A stretch of DNA of 64,000 nt from Kaistella polysaccharea (GCF_020410745.1 NZ_CP084528.1:2623098-2687097); one strand, 5' to 3'. Positions 34,759 through 44,109 are shown, counted from the stretch's first letter. The notes: a model not told the origin generated them from the letters alone. A program made the numbers and translations.

Positions 34759-35706
34759 TTAAAGATCAGTTTTTGGGAAAGAAATTTTCACTTTTTCTGC
34801 TAATTTTTCAGGGGTATAAATAGTTATTTTTTTATTACGCAGCTGAACTTTATTCCAATAATGACTTCCGGCAAAACGGCTTTCTAAAACGATTGCTTCC
34901 TCACCGTCTTCGCTCAGGGAAATCTCATGTGGATACCAAAAATTTTTATGTAGATTAAATGACGATCTTTCTTCCTCATTAAATACATTCACTTCCCCGA
35001 AAAGTTCCGCAACATATTGATTGTAAGGATTGAGATAAGTGTCTTTGGCGTTGTCATTTTGTATCAGTCGACCTTCATTCAGAACAATAATTTGATCCAA
35101 CCAAGGAATAACTTCCTGGATTTCATGCGTAGAAATAATGAGTGAAATCTTCTTCTCTTTAACATAATTAAAAAGCCGCTCCCGAAGTTGAATTTTACGC
35201 GAAAAATCAAGATTGCTGAAAGGTTCATCCAGTAACAAAAGTTTTGGCATTACAGAAAGTGCTCTTGCAATCGCTACGCGCTGCTGCTGACCGCCACTTA
35301 AATATTTAGGTAAGATATCTCGATATTCTTCTAAACCTACGACTTCCAAAAGCTCCTGAACGCGTTGCTTTTTTTCGTCCAGATCGATATTAGAAATAAA
35401 TTTTCCCACATTATCGCCGACGGTAGAATAGGGCATTAAGTCGTAATTTTGGGCGACCAGCTTCATATCATCTTCTCCCGGAACCAAATTCTTCGTAGGA
35501 CCTAAAATTGGCGTACCATTAAAAATAATTTCACCTTGCTCCAGATCAAGGAGCCCATAAATTAAATTGAGTAATGTAGATTTCCCGCAACCGCTTTCGC
35601 CAGCAAGCGCAATAATCTTACCTTCTTCAACTCTTAAATTAAAATTCTGAAATAATTTTTGATCTCCGCGGTGGGAGAAAAATAATCGCTTGATTTCTAA
35701 TAGCAT
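34759..35706 (-). CDS. ABC transporter ATP-binding protein (orphan)
   Basis: A 315-aa ABC ATPase with all motifs: Walker A GESGCGKST (about 36-44), Q-loop VAQNYDLMPYS, signature LSGGQQQR (about 137-144), Walker B KLLLLDEPFSNLD and switch histidine STHE. The extra C-terminal 90 residues form a TOBE-like domain as in FbpC/PotA importers of ferric iron or polyamines. No permease or binding protein is encoded nearby, so its partners are elsewhere or it has a non-transport role. It is divergent from the YceI gene, and the 78-bp gap carries both promoters. Confidence 0.9.
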   Translation of the reverse strand: MLLEIKRLFFSHRGDQKLFQNFNLRVEEGKIIALAGESGCGKSTLLNLIYGLLDLEQGEIIFNGTPILGPTKNLVPGEDDMKLVAQNYDLMPYSTVGDNVGKFISNIDLDEKKQRVQELLEVVGLEEYRDILPKYLSGGQQQRVAIARALSVMPKLLLLDEPFSNLDFSRKIQLRERLFNYVKEKKISLIISTHEIQEVIPWLDQIIVLNEGRLIQNDNAKDTYLNPYNQYVAELFGEVNVFNEEERSSFNLHKNFWYPHEISLSEDGEEAIVLESRFAGSHYWNKVQLRNKKITIYTPEKLAEKVKISFPKTDL

Positions 35707-35784
35707 GTTACAAAAATAACATATTTGCCCTAAATACGTTTATTTTTATTATTTTAGCGGAAACAATTTAAAATCAGTATTTTA

Positions 35785-36444
35785 ATGATGAAATCAATCA
35801 AAACAACCGCATTTTCAATCTTACTTGGATCCTTAGTTTTAACTGCTTGCGCGAAAGAAAAACCACTTACAAGTGAAACTACTGAAGTGAGCACTTCTAC
35901 CGACGGCGCAGTTTATGAAATCGATACGCTGAACAGTCGAATCGAATGGAAAGGATATAAAGTCGTAAAGTCTGACCAAAGCAGCCATTTTGGAACAATT
36001 AATTTTGAAAGTGGCCAACTTACGGTAAAAAACAATATGTTGGAGAGTGGCAATTTTGTAGTTGATATGAACTCATTAACTTCTGTAGATTTGAAAGATG
36101 ATGCAGAACAGTTGAATAAACTTAATAGTCATCTGAAAAGTGGAGATTTTTTTGAAACCGAAAAATTCCCTACCGCGTCTTATGAAATTACAAAAGTTTC
36201 GCCTGCTGAAGCTGGTGATTATAACACAGTTTTGGATGGAAATCTCACGATTAAAGGAATTACAAAACCTGTTCAGTTTAACGCGAACGTTTCTGTAAAA
36301 GAGGGCGAAGTAAGTGTTGCGACAGAACCTAAAGATATCAAGCGAGAAGATTTCGGTGTGAAATTTCAATTGCCTGTTGCGAATGGTTTAATAAAGGATG
36401 AAGTAAATCTTCAGATTTTAATTAAAGCCATGGAAAAAAAGTAA
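35785..36444 (+). CDS. YceI family lipoprotein
   Basis: A 219-aa lipoprotein with signal peptide and lipobox LVLTAC (Cys about residue 22). After a Thr/Ser linker the YceI domain begins at YEIDTLNSRIEWKGYK, with the characteristic SSHFGTINF, DLKDDAEQLNKLNSHLKSGDFFETEKFPTASYEI region and the late LTIKGITKPVQF. YceI proteins form a lipocalin-like barrel that binds polyisoprenoids or other hydrophobic molecules in the envelope. Two successive ATG codons are possible starts. It is followed by a strong terminator. Confidence 0.93.
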   Translation: MMKSIKTTAFSILLGSLVLTACAKEKPLTSETTEVSTSTDGAVYEIDTLNSRIEWKGYKVVKSDQSSHFGTINFESGQLTVKNNMLESGNFVVDMNSLTSVDLKDDAEQLNKLNSHLKSGDFFETEKFPTASYEITKVSPAEAGDYNTVLDGNLTIKGITKPVQFNANVSVKEGEVSVATEPKDIKREDFGVKFQLPVANGLIKDEVNLQILIKAMEKK

Positions 36445-36465
36445 ATAGTTTTTTATACAAAATAG

Positions 36466-36500
36466 AAATCCGTCTCAAAATTTTTGAGACGGATTTTTTT
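36466..36500. terminator. Bidirectional terminator between yceI-like and msrA genes
   Basis: A near-perfect 15-bp stem (AAATCCGTCTCAAAA with its complement, 36466-36496) is followed by T7 on the plus strand. A-rich sequence before it gives moderate T-richness on the minus strand for the convergent msrA. Confidence 0.85.
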
Positions 36501-36547
36501 ATGATTGTATGATTGAATTTAATTCTCCTCGATAAAATTATTAGATA

Positions 36548-37228
36548 TTATTTTCCAGCAGGAAGTGGATTTGCTTTTTTCGCTTCTTCAAAAACGGAAA
36601 GAGGAATGTGACAATAGCCACCTGGATTTTTTTCTAAATAATCCTGATGATAATCTTCAGCTTTATAGAAATTCTGCAATGGAATTGTTTCTACAACCAC
36701 AGGTTTTGAATAGTTTTTAGCCAATTTTGCAACTTCAGTTTTTACGAGCGCTTCAGTAGTTGCATCAGTTGTATAAATACCGCTTCTATAATTATCGCCA
36801 ACATCATTTCCTTGTCGGTCTAAAGTTGTAGGATCTATCGATTTAAAATAAAGATCAATTAGTAGCGGTAAGTTTACTTGATCTGCGTCATACTGAACTT
36901 TTACAGCTTCGGCGAAGCCAGTTGTGTGACTGATTACTTGCTCGTATGTCGGATTTTTAATCTTACCGTTTGCATATCCAACTTCTGTAGCAACTACGCC
37001 TCTTACGAGTTGAAATAGGTGTTCTGTTCCCCAGAAACATCCGCCTGCGAAATATATTTCTTTAATGTTTTTACCTTCCATATTATTTTCCGTTTGTTTT
37101 ATTTGATTTGTAGGTTTTACTTTAGCTTTTGAGCACGAAAAAGTGGTCGCTGCGAAAACGCCAACTCCAAAGATAAAAGCCATGAGTGTTAAAATGTTTT
37201 TCATTTTTGTCTTATTATTTTTATTCAT
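36548..37228 (-). CDS. msrA: Peptide methionine sulfoxide reductase MsrA, lipoprotein form
   Basis: A 226-aa MsrA that reduces (S)-methionine sulfoxide in proteins. The catalytic GGCFWG motif is at about residue 62-67 and is followed by GVVATEVGYANG and the GTEHLFQ segment. EDYHQDYLEKNPGGYCHI near the C-terminus holds the resolving cysteine. An N-terminal signal peptide ends with TFSC, a lipobox-like cysteine, so the enzyme is probably exported and lipid-anchored and repairs envelope proteins. An alternative ATG at 37204 gives a more compact signal peptide. A CATATTTG sequence (37265-37258) may be the -7 box. Confidence 0.94.
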   Translation of the reverse strand: MNKNNKTKMKNILTLMAFIFGVGVFAATTFSCSKAKVKPTNQIKQTENNMEGKNIKEIYFAGGCFWGTEHLFQLVRGVVATEVGYANGKIKNPTYEQVISHTTGFAEAVKVQYDADQVNLPLLIDLYFKSIDPTTLDRQGNDVGDNYRSGIYTTDATTEALVKTEVAKLAKNYSKPVVVETIPLQNFYKAEDYHQDYLEKNPGGYCHIPLSVFEEAKKANPLPAGK

Positions 37229-37462
37229 TATTCTTAATTAAATTTTTTCTTTAAATGCAAATATGAGGCTGAAATTTGAATAAGCTAAATGTAAATTTCT
37301 ATCGTTATCATTTATCAAATTTTGCGTCTCGCACCTACAATTTTATATACGGGATATCGAGCGATAAAGATTGTTTTTTCATATAAATTATTGTTCAAAA
37401 TCTTTAAAACTTATAATAATTAATTCGTAAGAAGATTATTCGAGAGTCATTTCAAAAATCAT

Positions 37463-37470
37463 TAAATTTG
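37463..37470 (+). promoter_or_regulatory. Putative -7 element before alaS
   Basis: TAAATTTG, matching TAnnTTTG, lies 47 nt upstream of the alaS ATG. No clear -33 TTTG is seen. Confidence 0.45.
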
Positions 37471-37517
37471 CCACCTTATCATTAAGCCAAGAAAATCGCT
37501 AAAAAGCCAACTCAATC

Positions 37518-40175
37518 ATGACTTCACAACAAATTAGACAACAGTTTTTAGATTATTTTAAAGAAAAAGGACATTTAATCGTTCCTTCTGCACCAATTGT
37601 GTTGAAAGATGATCCTACTTTAATGTTCTCAAACTCTGGTATGACGCAGTTTAAGGATTATTTCCTGGGGTATAAAGAACCGAAAGCACCACGAATTGCA
37701 GATACCCAAAAATGTTTAAGAGTTTCTGGTAAACACAATGATTTAGATGATGTTGGCCGCGATACGTACCACCACACCATGTTTGAAATGTTGGGCAACT
37801 GGTCCTTTGGCGATTACTTTAAAAAAGAAGCGATTGATTATGCGTGGGAATTGTTGACCGAAGTTTATAAAATTCCGAAAGAGAATTTATACGTAACTAT
37901 TTTTGAAGGAGATGCTTCTGAAAATTTAGACCGCGATAATGATGCCTATAATTTCTGGAAAGCACATATTTCTGAGGACCGAATTATCAACGGAAACAAG
38001 AAAGATAATTTCTGGGAAATGGGCGAAAGCGGACCTTGCGGACCTTGTTCAGAAATTCATATCGATATTAGAACTGAGGAAGAAAAAGCCAAAGTTTCCG
38101 GTTTAGAATTGGTGAATAACGATCATCCACAAGTGGTGGAAGTTTGGAATCTGGTTTTCATGGAATTTAATAGAAAAGCGGATGGAAGTTTAGAGAAATT
38201 ACCATCTCGACATGTTGATACCGGAATGGGATTTGAGCGTCTTTGTATGGCTTTACAAGGCAAAACTTCGAACTATGATACCGATGTTTTCATGCCTTTA
38301 ATTACTAAAGTAGAAGAGCTTTCAGGAAAAAAATATACCGGACTTTTAGAAGACGAAAAAGATATTGCAATTCGTGTTGTGGTTGATCATATCCGTGCAG
38401 TTGCTTTCGCGATTGCCGATGGACAGTTGCCTTCAAACGGTGGAGCAGGTTATGTAATCCGTAGAATTTTACGTCGTGGAATTTCTTACGCGTACCGATT
38501 TTTAGGAATGAAAGAAGCCTTTCTTTATGAATTGGTAGCGATTTTAAAAAACGAAATGGGCGCATTCTTCCCAGAGTTAATTAAACAGGAAAAATTAGTT
38601 ACTGAGGTTATTAGAGAAGAAGAAATCTCGTTCTTAAAAACCATCGAACATGGTTTGAAAAGAATTGATTTGGTCATCAATGAAACTATTTCTAAAAATC
38701 AAAAAACACTTCCGGGTGCAGCAGTTTTCGAACTGTACGATACTTACGGTTTTCCGGCAGATTTATCCAGAATCATCGCAGAGGAAAAACAATTGACCGT
38801 TGATGAAGTGGGTTTTGAAGAGGAAATGAACAAGCAGAAACAGCGTTCGAAAAAATCATCAGCACAGAAAGTGTATGACTGGGTTGTTTTAGAAGAAAAA
38901 GCAGAATCTTTCGTGGGTTACGACCACACGGAAAGTGAAACTTATATTACGCGTTACCGTAAAGTTGAAAATAAAGATGGCGAGTTTTTTCAAATCGTTT
39001 TATCGAAATCGCCTTTCTATCCGGAAGGTGGAGGACAAGTTGGTGACAAGGGAATTCTAATCCCAAGTTATGCGGAAGGTTTTGATATTTCAAATCCGAG
39101 CGTTTCTTCGATTACGGATTGTTCAGAAATCATCGAAGTTCTGGAAACCAGAAAAGAAAATAATCTGATCGTTTCTTTAATTAAAGAAATGCCTAAAGAT
39201 GCCGGTGCCGTTTTCTATGCTAAAGTAAACGAATCGGAAAGAAAAAATACGCAGGCAAATCACTCCGTAACGCATTTGTTGCATGAAGCATTGCGTGAAG
39301 TTTTAGGAACACACGTTGAGCAAAAAGGTTCATTCGTTGGTCCGGATTATTTACGTTTCGATTTTTCTCACTTTTCAAAAATTAATGAAGAAGATTTGAA
39401 AGTGGTAGAAGAAAAAGTAAATGCAAAAATCAAAGAAAATATTGCCTTGCAGGAGTTCCGTGAGATTCCAATTACGGAAGCGATGGAAAAAGGCGCAATG
39501 GCTTTATTCGGAGAGAAATACGGCGATAAAGTAAGAATGATTCAATTTGGTTCGTCTAGAGAATTGTGTGGAGGAACGCATGTGAAACATACAGGCGAAA
39601 TCGGTCATTTTAAAATTCAGAATGAAAGTTCAACTGCCGCCGGAATCCGGAGAATTGAAGCGATTTCTGGCGATCAGTCTGCTGCGTATTTTAGAAATTT
39701 AGAAACGCAGTTAAAAGAAATTTCTACTTTATTAAAGTCGAAAGATTTAACAAAATCGGTCGAGAAATTGATGGAGGAAAATTCTTCTTTAAAATCTGAA
39801 ATTGAATCTTTGAAAAAAGAAAAAGCAAAATCAGAAACTTCAAACTGGGCAAATGATTTTGTTCAAAAAGAAGATAAAAAATTATTGGTGAAGAAAGTTT
39901 CTCTGGATGCCGGAAGCGTGAAAGATATCGTGTTCCAGTTGAAGAAAGATATTGAGAATTCGGTAATCATTATAATTTCTGATGCGGACGGAAAACCAAT
40001 GATTACGGTTGGTGTTTCTGCAGATTTAGAATCGAAATACCACGCTGGAAATATCGTTAAAGATTTGGCGAAAGAAATCCAAGGCGGCGGTGGAGGAAAT
40101 CCTGGCTTTGCAACTGCAGGCGGAAAAAATCTTGATGGTATTGAAAATGCTTACCAAAAAGCGCTTGCTATTTAA
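37518..40175 (+). CDS. alaS: Alanyl-tRNA synthetase
   Basis: A full-length 885-aa class II synthetase. The catalytic core has FSNSGMTQFKDYFLG and RVSGKHNDLDDVGRDTYHHTMFEMLGNWSFGDYF near the N-terminus (motif 2 region) and GAGYVIRRILRRG (motif 3). The editing domain carries the zinc ligands in NHSVTHLLHEALR and CGGTHVKHTGEIG. A C-terminal coiled-coil (SLKSEIESLKKEK) and DHHA1-like C-Ala domain end in GGGGGNPGFATAGGK. It charges tRNA-Ala with alanine and clears mischarged serine or glycine. It is monocistronic, with a strong terminator. The coding frame is intact throughout. Confidence 0.98.
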   Translation: MTSQQIRQQFLDYFKEKGHLIVPSAPIVLKDDPTLMFSNSGMTQFKDYFLGYKEPKAPRIADTQKCLRVSGKHNDLDDVGRDTYHHTMFEMLGNWSFGDYFKKEAIDYAWELLTEVYKIPKENLYVTIFEGDASENLDRDNDAYNFWKAHISEDRIINGNKKDNFWEMGESGPCGPCSEIHIDIRTEEEKAKVSGLELVNNDHPQVVEVWNLVFMEFNRKADGSLEKLPSRHVDTGMGFERLCMALQGKTSNYDTDVFMPLITKVEELSGKKYTGLLEDEKDIAIRVVVDHIRAVAFAIADGQLPSNGGAGYVIRRILRRGISYAYRFLGMKEAFLYELVAILKNEMGAFFPELIKQEKLVTEVIREEEISFLKTIEHGLKRIDLVINETISKNQKTLPGAAVFELYDTYGFPADLSRIIAEEKQLTVDEVGFEEEMNKQKQRSKKSSAQKVYDWVVLEEKAESFVGYDHTESETYITRYRKVENKDGEFFQIVLSKSPFYPEGGGQVGDKGILIPSYAEGFDISNPSVSSITDCSEIIEVLETRKENNLIVSLIKEMPKDAGAVFYAKVNESERKNTQANHSVTHLLHEALREVLGTHVEQKGSFVGPDYLRFDFSHFSKINEEDLKVVEEKVNAKIKENIALQEFREIPITEAMEKGAMALFGEKYGDKVRMIQFGSSRELCGGTHVKHTGEIGHFKIQNESSTAAGIRRIEAISGDQSAAYFRNLETQLKEISTLLKSKDLTKSVEKLMEENSSLKSEIESLKKEKAKSETSNWANDFVQKEDKKLLVKKVSLDAGSVKDIVFQLKKDIENSVIIIISDADGKPMITVGVSADLESKYHAGNIVKDLAKEIQGGGGGNPGFATAGGKNLDGIENAYQKALAI

Positions 40176-40200
40176 ATTATATCTACAAAATATTTTGCAA

Positions 40201-40236
40201 AAAATCCCAAAACACAATTGTTTTGGGATTTTATCT
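40201..40236 (+). terminator. Terminator after alaS
   Basis: A perfect 13-bp stem AAAATCCCAAAAC (40201-40213) with 40220-40232, 6-nt loop, T-rich end. Confidence 0.85.
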
Positions 40237-40258
40237 TTTCAACCTGAGAAATTTAATT

Positions 40259-40678
40259 TTATTTGATTTTAACAGAATATTCCAGTTTTTGAAGTTTCTC
40301 TTCTAGTTTCAAAATATCCTTTTCTAATTTTTTGATCTTCAAGTTACTTTTTCTTAAATCGTTATTTGCAGATTCGGTCTGTCTTAAAAGTTTGGCTGCA
40401 TTTTTTGCGTCTTTCGCCGTGCTTTTAGGATCTGAGGGAGAAAACTTGTTGGTTTTACGATCCGATTTCCTGTTAAGGGATTCTGCTTCGTCAAGAAATT
40501 TTGCGTTCCTGTTTTTTTCTTTTTCGAGTGCAATTTTTTTACTCATCAAATCACCATTCAGCTTAACAACATGGGATTGTTGCTTCATTGCCTTGATATC
40601 TTGTTCTTGCGCACTTAAATTTAAGGAAAAAAGAAGAAAACCTAAAGTAAATAAAAGAGATAAAATATTTGTTTTCAT
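40259..40678 (-). CDS. Secreted coiled-coil protein, function unknown
   Basis: A 139-aa protein with a clear signal peptide (MKTNILSLLFTLGFLLFSLNLSAQ). It is followed by a highly charged, Lys-rich helical region with heptad spacing: about 40-65 and especially 95-135 (LRKSNLKIKKLEKDILKLEEKLQKLEY). A hydrophilic linker with SPSDPKSTAKDAKNAAK separates the two helices. No enzyme motif is present and I recognise no family. It is probably a periplasmic or surface structural protein. The gene is convergent with alaS and monocistronic. Confidence 0.7.
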   Translation of the reverse strand: MKTNILSLLFTLGFLLFSLNLSAQEQDIKAMKQQSHVVKLNGDLMSKKIALEKEKNRNAKFLDEAESLNRKSDRKTNKFSPSDPKSTAKDAKNAAKLLRQTESANNDLRKSNLKIKKLEKDILKLEEKLQKLEYSVKIK

Positions 40679-40782
40679 TGTTATAATTATTGAGCGGTAA
40701 AAATACTAGAAATATAATTGCAACAACCTGTTTAAATGTTAAAACTCAAATCTATTCTCACAAAACATTAATGCAAAAAAAA

Positions 40783-40804
40783 ATCCCGAAATTACTTTCG
40801 GGAT
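40783..40804 (-). terminator. Terminator after the 81-aa membrane protein gene
   Basis: ATCCCGAAA (40783-40791) pairs with TTTCGGGAT (40796-40804); on the minus strand the stem is followed by T8. Confidence 0.8.
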
Positions 40805-40824
40805 CTATATCTTGTAGTTTTTAA

Positions 40825-41070
40825 CTATTTGTTTCCGTTACCTCTTGCTACTAAAGCAATAATAACAATAAGAACCAATGCACCAATTACCCAAACTAAA
40901 GGGTTGCTCATCCAATCTCCGCCCATCATATCGCTACCGCCTTTGTTCATATCGACATCAACTTTCAAGTCTGGTGCTTTTTCCTGAGCTTTAACTAAAA
41001 CTACCGCTAAATTTGCCATAACAGCTAAAGCAAGCATTTGAATCTTTGAGAATAAATTAGTACGTGTCAT
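40825..41070 (-). CDS. Small secreted/membrane protein, function unknown
   Basis: An 81-aa protein with an N-terminal signal-like segment (about 8-28, ending VKAQEK), then an acidic, Gly/Met-containing spacer (DMNKGGSDMMGGDWMSNP), and a C-terminal transmembrane helix (about 58-75) with a short basic tail (ARGNGNK). No family is recognised. Small genes of this design, signal peptide plus one TM, are common in flavobacteria. The gene has its own terminator. Confidence 0.65.
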   Translation of the reverse strand: MTRTNLFSKIQMLALAVMANLAVVLVKAQEKAPDLKVDVDMNKGGSDMMGGDWMSNPLVWVIGALVLIVIIALVARGNGNK

Positions 41071-41157
41071 AATTTTAAGTTTTTAATGTTATTAAAATCT
41101 AATATCCTAAAATCGTACCAAAAAATTAACGTTTGGGTGATCTATCTTAAATATTTC

Positions 41158-41655
41158 TTAAACTAAGTGTAATTCCATCAAAAAATCATCCATTACAAAT
41201 CCATTTCCAATATCAAAAATTTGTTCGTCATAAACTTGAAATCCCTGAGATTCATAAACGCTTTTTGCAGGATTATTTTTGTTGACATTTAGAATAATAC
41301 GATGGTCCTTGTTTTCTCTAACTTGAGTTTTTAAAAAATCAAGCGCTTTTTTACCAATTCCTTTCCCTTTGAATTCTTCAAGAAGGTAAATACGGTGAAG
41401 TTTGGTTGTCATTTCTTCGTAATGAAGTTCGAAACCCATAAAACCTGCACCTATTTCATCATTCAAAATAATATAATACAGATAATTAGGACTTAGGATT
41501 TGCCAAGAGATTTCATAATGAGAATACATTTCAGTGACCATATAAGTAATTTGGTCCGCTGATAAAATATTCTGATAAGCTGATTTCCAAGATTTATCTG
41601 CTAATTTTTGAATGAGTGAAATATCTTCCTCTTTTGCTTCTTTAAAAGTTATCAT
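41158..41655 (-). CDS. GNAT family N-acetyltransferase
   Basis: A 165-aa acetyltransferase with the full GNAT fold: MITFKEAKEEDISLIQKLADKSW at the N-terminus, the acetyl-CoA pyrophosphate loop in LEEFKGKGIGKKALDFL (about 96-112) and the NKNNPAKSVYESQGFQVYDE motif near the C-terminus. The overall sequence resembles RimI-like or small-molecule acetyltransferases; acceptor unknown. It starts 18 nt after the metallophosphoesterase gene on the same strand, so the two are likely co-transcribed. Confidence 0.92.
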   Translation of the reverse strand: MITFKEAKEEDISLIQKLADKSWKSAYQNILSADQITYMVTEMYSHYEISWQILSPNYLYYIILNDEIGAGFMGFELHYEEMTTKLHRIYLLEEFKGKGIGKKALDFLKTQVRENKDHRIILNVNKNNPAKSVYESQGFQVYDEQIFDIGNGFVMDDFLMELHLV

Positions 41656-41673
41656 GCTGTATTTAATACCAAT

Positions 41674-42879
41674 TTAACTGAGTTCTATAAGCGTAATTTC
41701 AGGATCAATCCCAACGCGACCTGGATAACCAATCACTCCAAATCCACGGTTTACATAGAGCGATTTTCCGTTGCTTTCATACAAATCAGCCCATTTTTTA
41801 TAACGATACTGTACCGGCGACCAACGAACATTTTTCAAATCCAATCCGAATTGCATTCCGTGAGTATGTCCTGAAAGTGTTAAGTGAACATTTGACGAAT
41901 GGTTTTTCACCACTGCATCAAAATGTGTTGGATCGTGACTCATCAAAATTTTTGGCGCATCAGCAGGAACATCTTTCGACGCTTTATCTAAATCTCCGTA
42001 TTGTGGGAAAGGTTTTTCGCCCCAATTCTCGACCCCCAAAATATAAAGTTTTTCGCTATTTTTTTCAATAATTCTATGCTCATTACGGAGCATTTCAAAA
42101 CCTGCCTTTTTCTGCAAGTCAATTAAGGACGGAATGTTTTGGGCTTTTTCCTGTGCAGAATTCCATTCACCATAATCACCGTAATCGTGATTTCCTAAGA
42201 TTGAAAATTTACCGTCGCTTGATTTAATGGTTGAAAATAATTGGACGAACGGTTCAAATTCAGTCGCATAATTATTAATCATATCTCCTGTAAATAGAAC
42301 CAAATCAGGATCTTGCTTGTTAATTAAATTGATGGCGTTCTGTAATTTGTCGGGATGAAAAAAACTGCCAGAGTGTACATCGGAAATTTGTACAATACGA
42401 TAGCCTTTAAAACTGTTTGGCAATCCTGGAATTTTAATTTTTACTTTTCTCACGGAATGTCGGTACTTTCCGAAGATTATTCCATCCAAAAATAAACCTG
42501 CTAAAACCGCTGCGCTACCTAAGCCTAAAAGACTTATAAAAGTTCGTCGGTCGGCAAGATAAGTGTCTCCCGAAATAAATTTCTGGGAAAAGTAGATGAG
42601 CCACCGCCCTAAATCCTCCAGAAATAAGAAGAATATGATGAAAAGTTTGGGAAGAAAAAAGATAAGAAATAGCGACGCAACCAGTTGAACACGGTGATGG
42701 TCGCGATCTGTTCTTTTAAAATTAAGTACTTCGTAGATGAAGAATAAGTATACCAAAATTGTAACCACCCAATATCCCACACGGATCCAGTGGTTATTGG
42801 TGACTGTTTTTAAGGCTTGATATACATAGAACTCCAGAGCAAATAGAATTCCGGTAAAGATTAATATATTTTTTTGCAT
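41674..42879 (-). CDS. Membrane metallophosphoesterase (YkuE/YaeI-like)
   Basis: A 401-aa protein. About four transmembrane helices lie in the first 135 residues. A calcineurin-like phosphoesterase domain follows, with the complete metal site: VQISDVHSGSF, LVLFTGDMINN, ILGNHDYGDYGEW, LMSHDPTHFD and LSGHTHGMQFG. Relatives such as YkuE and YaeI are membrane-associated phosphoesterases, in some cases acting on lipid pyrophosphates such as UDP-diacylglucosamine; the substrate here is unknown. A GNAT gene follows 18 nt downstream. It starts just beside the terminator of the upstream KAS III-like gene. Confidence 0.92.
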   Translation of the reverse strand: MQKNILIFTGILFALEFYVYQALKTVTNNHWIRVGYWVVTILVYLFFIYEVLNFKRTDRDHHRVQLVASLFLIFFLPKLFIIFFLFLEDLGRWLIYFSQKFISGDTYLADRRTFISLLGLGSAAVLAGLFLDGIIFGKYRHSVRKVKIKIPGLPNSFKGYRIVQISDVHSGSFFHPDKLQNAINLINKQDPDLVLFTGDMINNYATEFEPFVQLFSTIKSSDGKFSILGNHDYGDYGEWNSAQEKAQNIPSLIDLQKKAGFEMLRNEHRIIEKNSEKLYILGVENWGEKPFPQYGDLDKASKDVPADAPKILMSHDPTHFDAVVKNHSSNVHLTLSGHTHGMQFGLDLKNVRWSPVQYRYKKWADLYESNGKSLYVNRGFGVIGYPGRVGIDPEITLIELS

Positions 42880-42891
42880 TTTTTGTCAAGA

Positions 42892-42921
42892 AAAAAGCAC
42901 AAAACCAATTTTGTGCTTTTT
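42892..42921 (-). terminator. Terminator after the KAS III-like gene
   Basis: A perfect 13-bp stem, AAAAAGCACAAAA (42892-42904) with 42909-42921, CCAA loop, T-rich on both strands. Confidence 0.85.
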
Positions 42922-42939
42922 ATATTTTTTAGTTTTAAA

Positions 42940-44007
42940 TTAAGGGAATCGATAAACGACTGCGTTGATATTCATACCAGCGCCTACAGATGCAAAAACC
43001 ACGTTGTCTTTTGATTTAAAAGTGTGCGGTTTTAATTTTCCTTTATTAATAAGGTCGAACATGGTAGGAATTGTCGCAACAGAAGAATTACCTAATTGTT
43101 GAATCGTCATTGGCGCAATATCATGGTCATAATCTGTAATTCCGTAAAGTTTAAACAGTCTTGAAATCATTGCGTAGTCCATTTTCGCATTCGCCTGATG
43201 AATAAGAATTTTTGCAATATCACTAATATCTAAATTGGCTTTATCGATGGTTTCTTTGATCGCATCGGGAACATTTTTCAGGGCGTATTCGTAGATTTTT
43301 CGTCCGTGCATGCGAATGTATAAAGGTCTTCGGTCTTCATCAGGTTTTAAAGAAGGTGAATTTTCCAGGTACATCAGTTCATCGTGATTGTCACATACCG
43401 TACAATCTGCAATAATACCAACATTTTCATCATCTGTAGCTTTTACGACAACTGCGCCGGCTCCATCTGCAAAAATCATTTTGTTCCGGTCGAAAGCATC
43501 AGTAACTCTACTTAAAGTTTCTGAACCTACAACCAGTATAAGTTTGGCCTTCTTAGATTTAATTAATGTATCTGCTAAAATTAAGGCTTCAACCCAACCA
43601 GGACAGCCGAAAATCATATCGTAATTAACGGTTTTTCGGTTTTTAATTCCAAGTTTGTTTTTAACTCTGGAGGACATAGAGGGCAAGAAGTTGGTCATTC
43701 CATCTTGATTAACATCGCCGAAATTACTTGCATAAATAATGTAATCAATTTCTTCCTGATTAATATTTGCATCTGCAATAGCTTCCTGTGCTGCTCTGTG
43801 TCCTAGATCTGAGTTAAATTCATCATCTTCCAAATACCTGCGGTTTTCGATTTCAGTGATGTCAATAAATTTCTGAATGACTTCTTCGTTGGGTTTATCA
43901 ATCTTCTCTCCTTCGTCGGTATAGAAAACAGAATCCATGAAATAATCTTTACCGATGACTTTGGTCGGAATATAACTTCCTGAACCTATTATGATTGTGT
44001 TGGGCAT
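42940..44007 (-). CDS. 3-oxoacyl-ACP synthase III-like (FabH family) protein
   Basis: A thiolase-fold condensing enzyme of 355 aa with the intact Cys-His-Asn triad: C135 in FGCPGW, H270 in LIHQAN and N307 in LGNSSVA. GAGAVVVKA and SVGAGMN are also typical. It is somewhat longer than FabH, has an N-terminal insertion (YFMDSVFYTDEGEKIDKP), and lies away from the fabH cluster genes (plsX, rpmF), so it is probably a specialised KAS III paralogue that condenses an acyl-CoA or acyl-ACP starter, not the housekeeping FabH. The product is unknown. A -7 box (44036-44029) lies 22 nt upstream. Confidence 0.9.
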   Translation of the reverse strand: MPNTIIIGSGSYIPTKVIGKDYFMDSVFYTDEGEKIDKPNEEVIQKFIDITEIENRRYLEDDEFNSDLGHRAAQEAIADANINQEEIDYIIYASNFGDVNQDGMTNFLPSMSSRVKNKLGIKNRKTVNYDMIFGCPGWVEALILADTLIKSKKAKLILVVGSETLSRVTDAFDRNKMIFADGAGAVVVKATDDENVGIIADCTVCDNHDELMYLENSPSLKPDEDRRPLYIRMHGRKIYEYALKNVPDAIKETIDKANLDISDIAKILIHQANAKMDYAMISRLFKLYGITDYDHDIAPMTIQQLGNSSVATIPTMFDLINKGKLKPHTFKSKDNVVFASVGAGMNINAVVYRFP

Positions 44008-44028
44008 ATGTGAATGAAAAATTTACGG

Positions 44029-44036
44029 CAAAGTTA
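44029..44036 (-). promoter_or_regulatory. Putative -7 element of the KAS III-like gene
   Basis: On the minus strand TAACTTTG matches TAnnTTTG and lies 21 nt before the ATG at 44007. The -33 box is not clear. Confidence 0.45.
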
Positions 44037-44074
44037 ACAATTAATATTGTATCGCCGAGAAACAAAATTATTAT

Positions 44075-44082
44075 TAAATTTG
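44075..44082 (+). promoter_or_regulatory. Putative -7 element of the ubiE-porT operon
   Basis: TAAATTTG lies 27 nt upstream of the ATG at 44110. An imperfect TATTG is found further upstream, but the spacing (about 25 nt) is longer than usual. Confidence 0.45.
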
Positions 44083-44109
44083 TGGAACTTTTTGATCAGA
44101 AAAATATTT

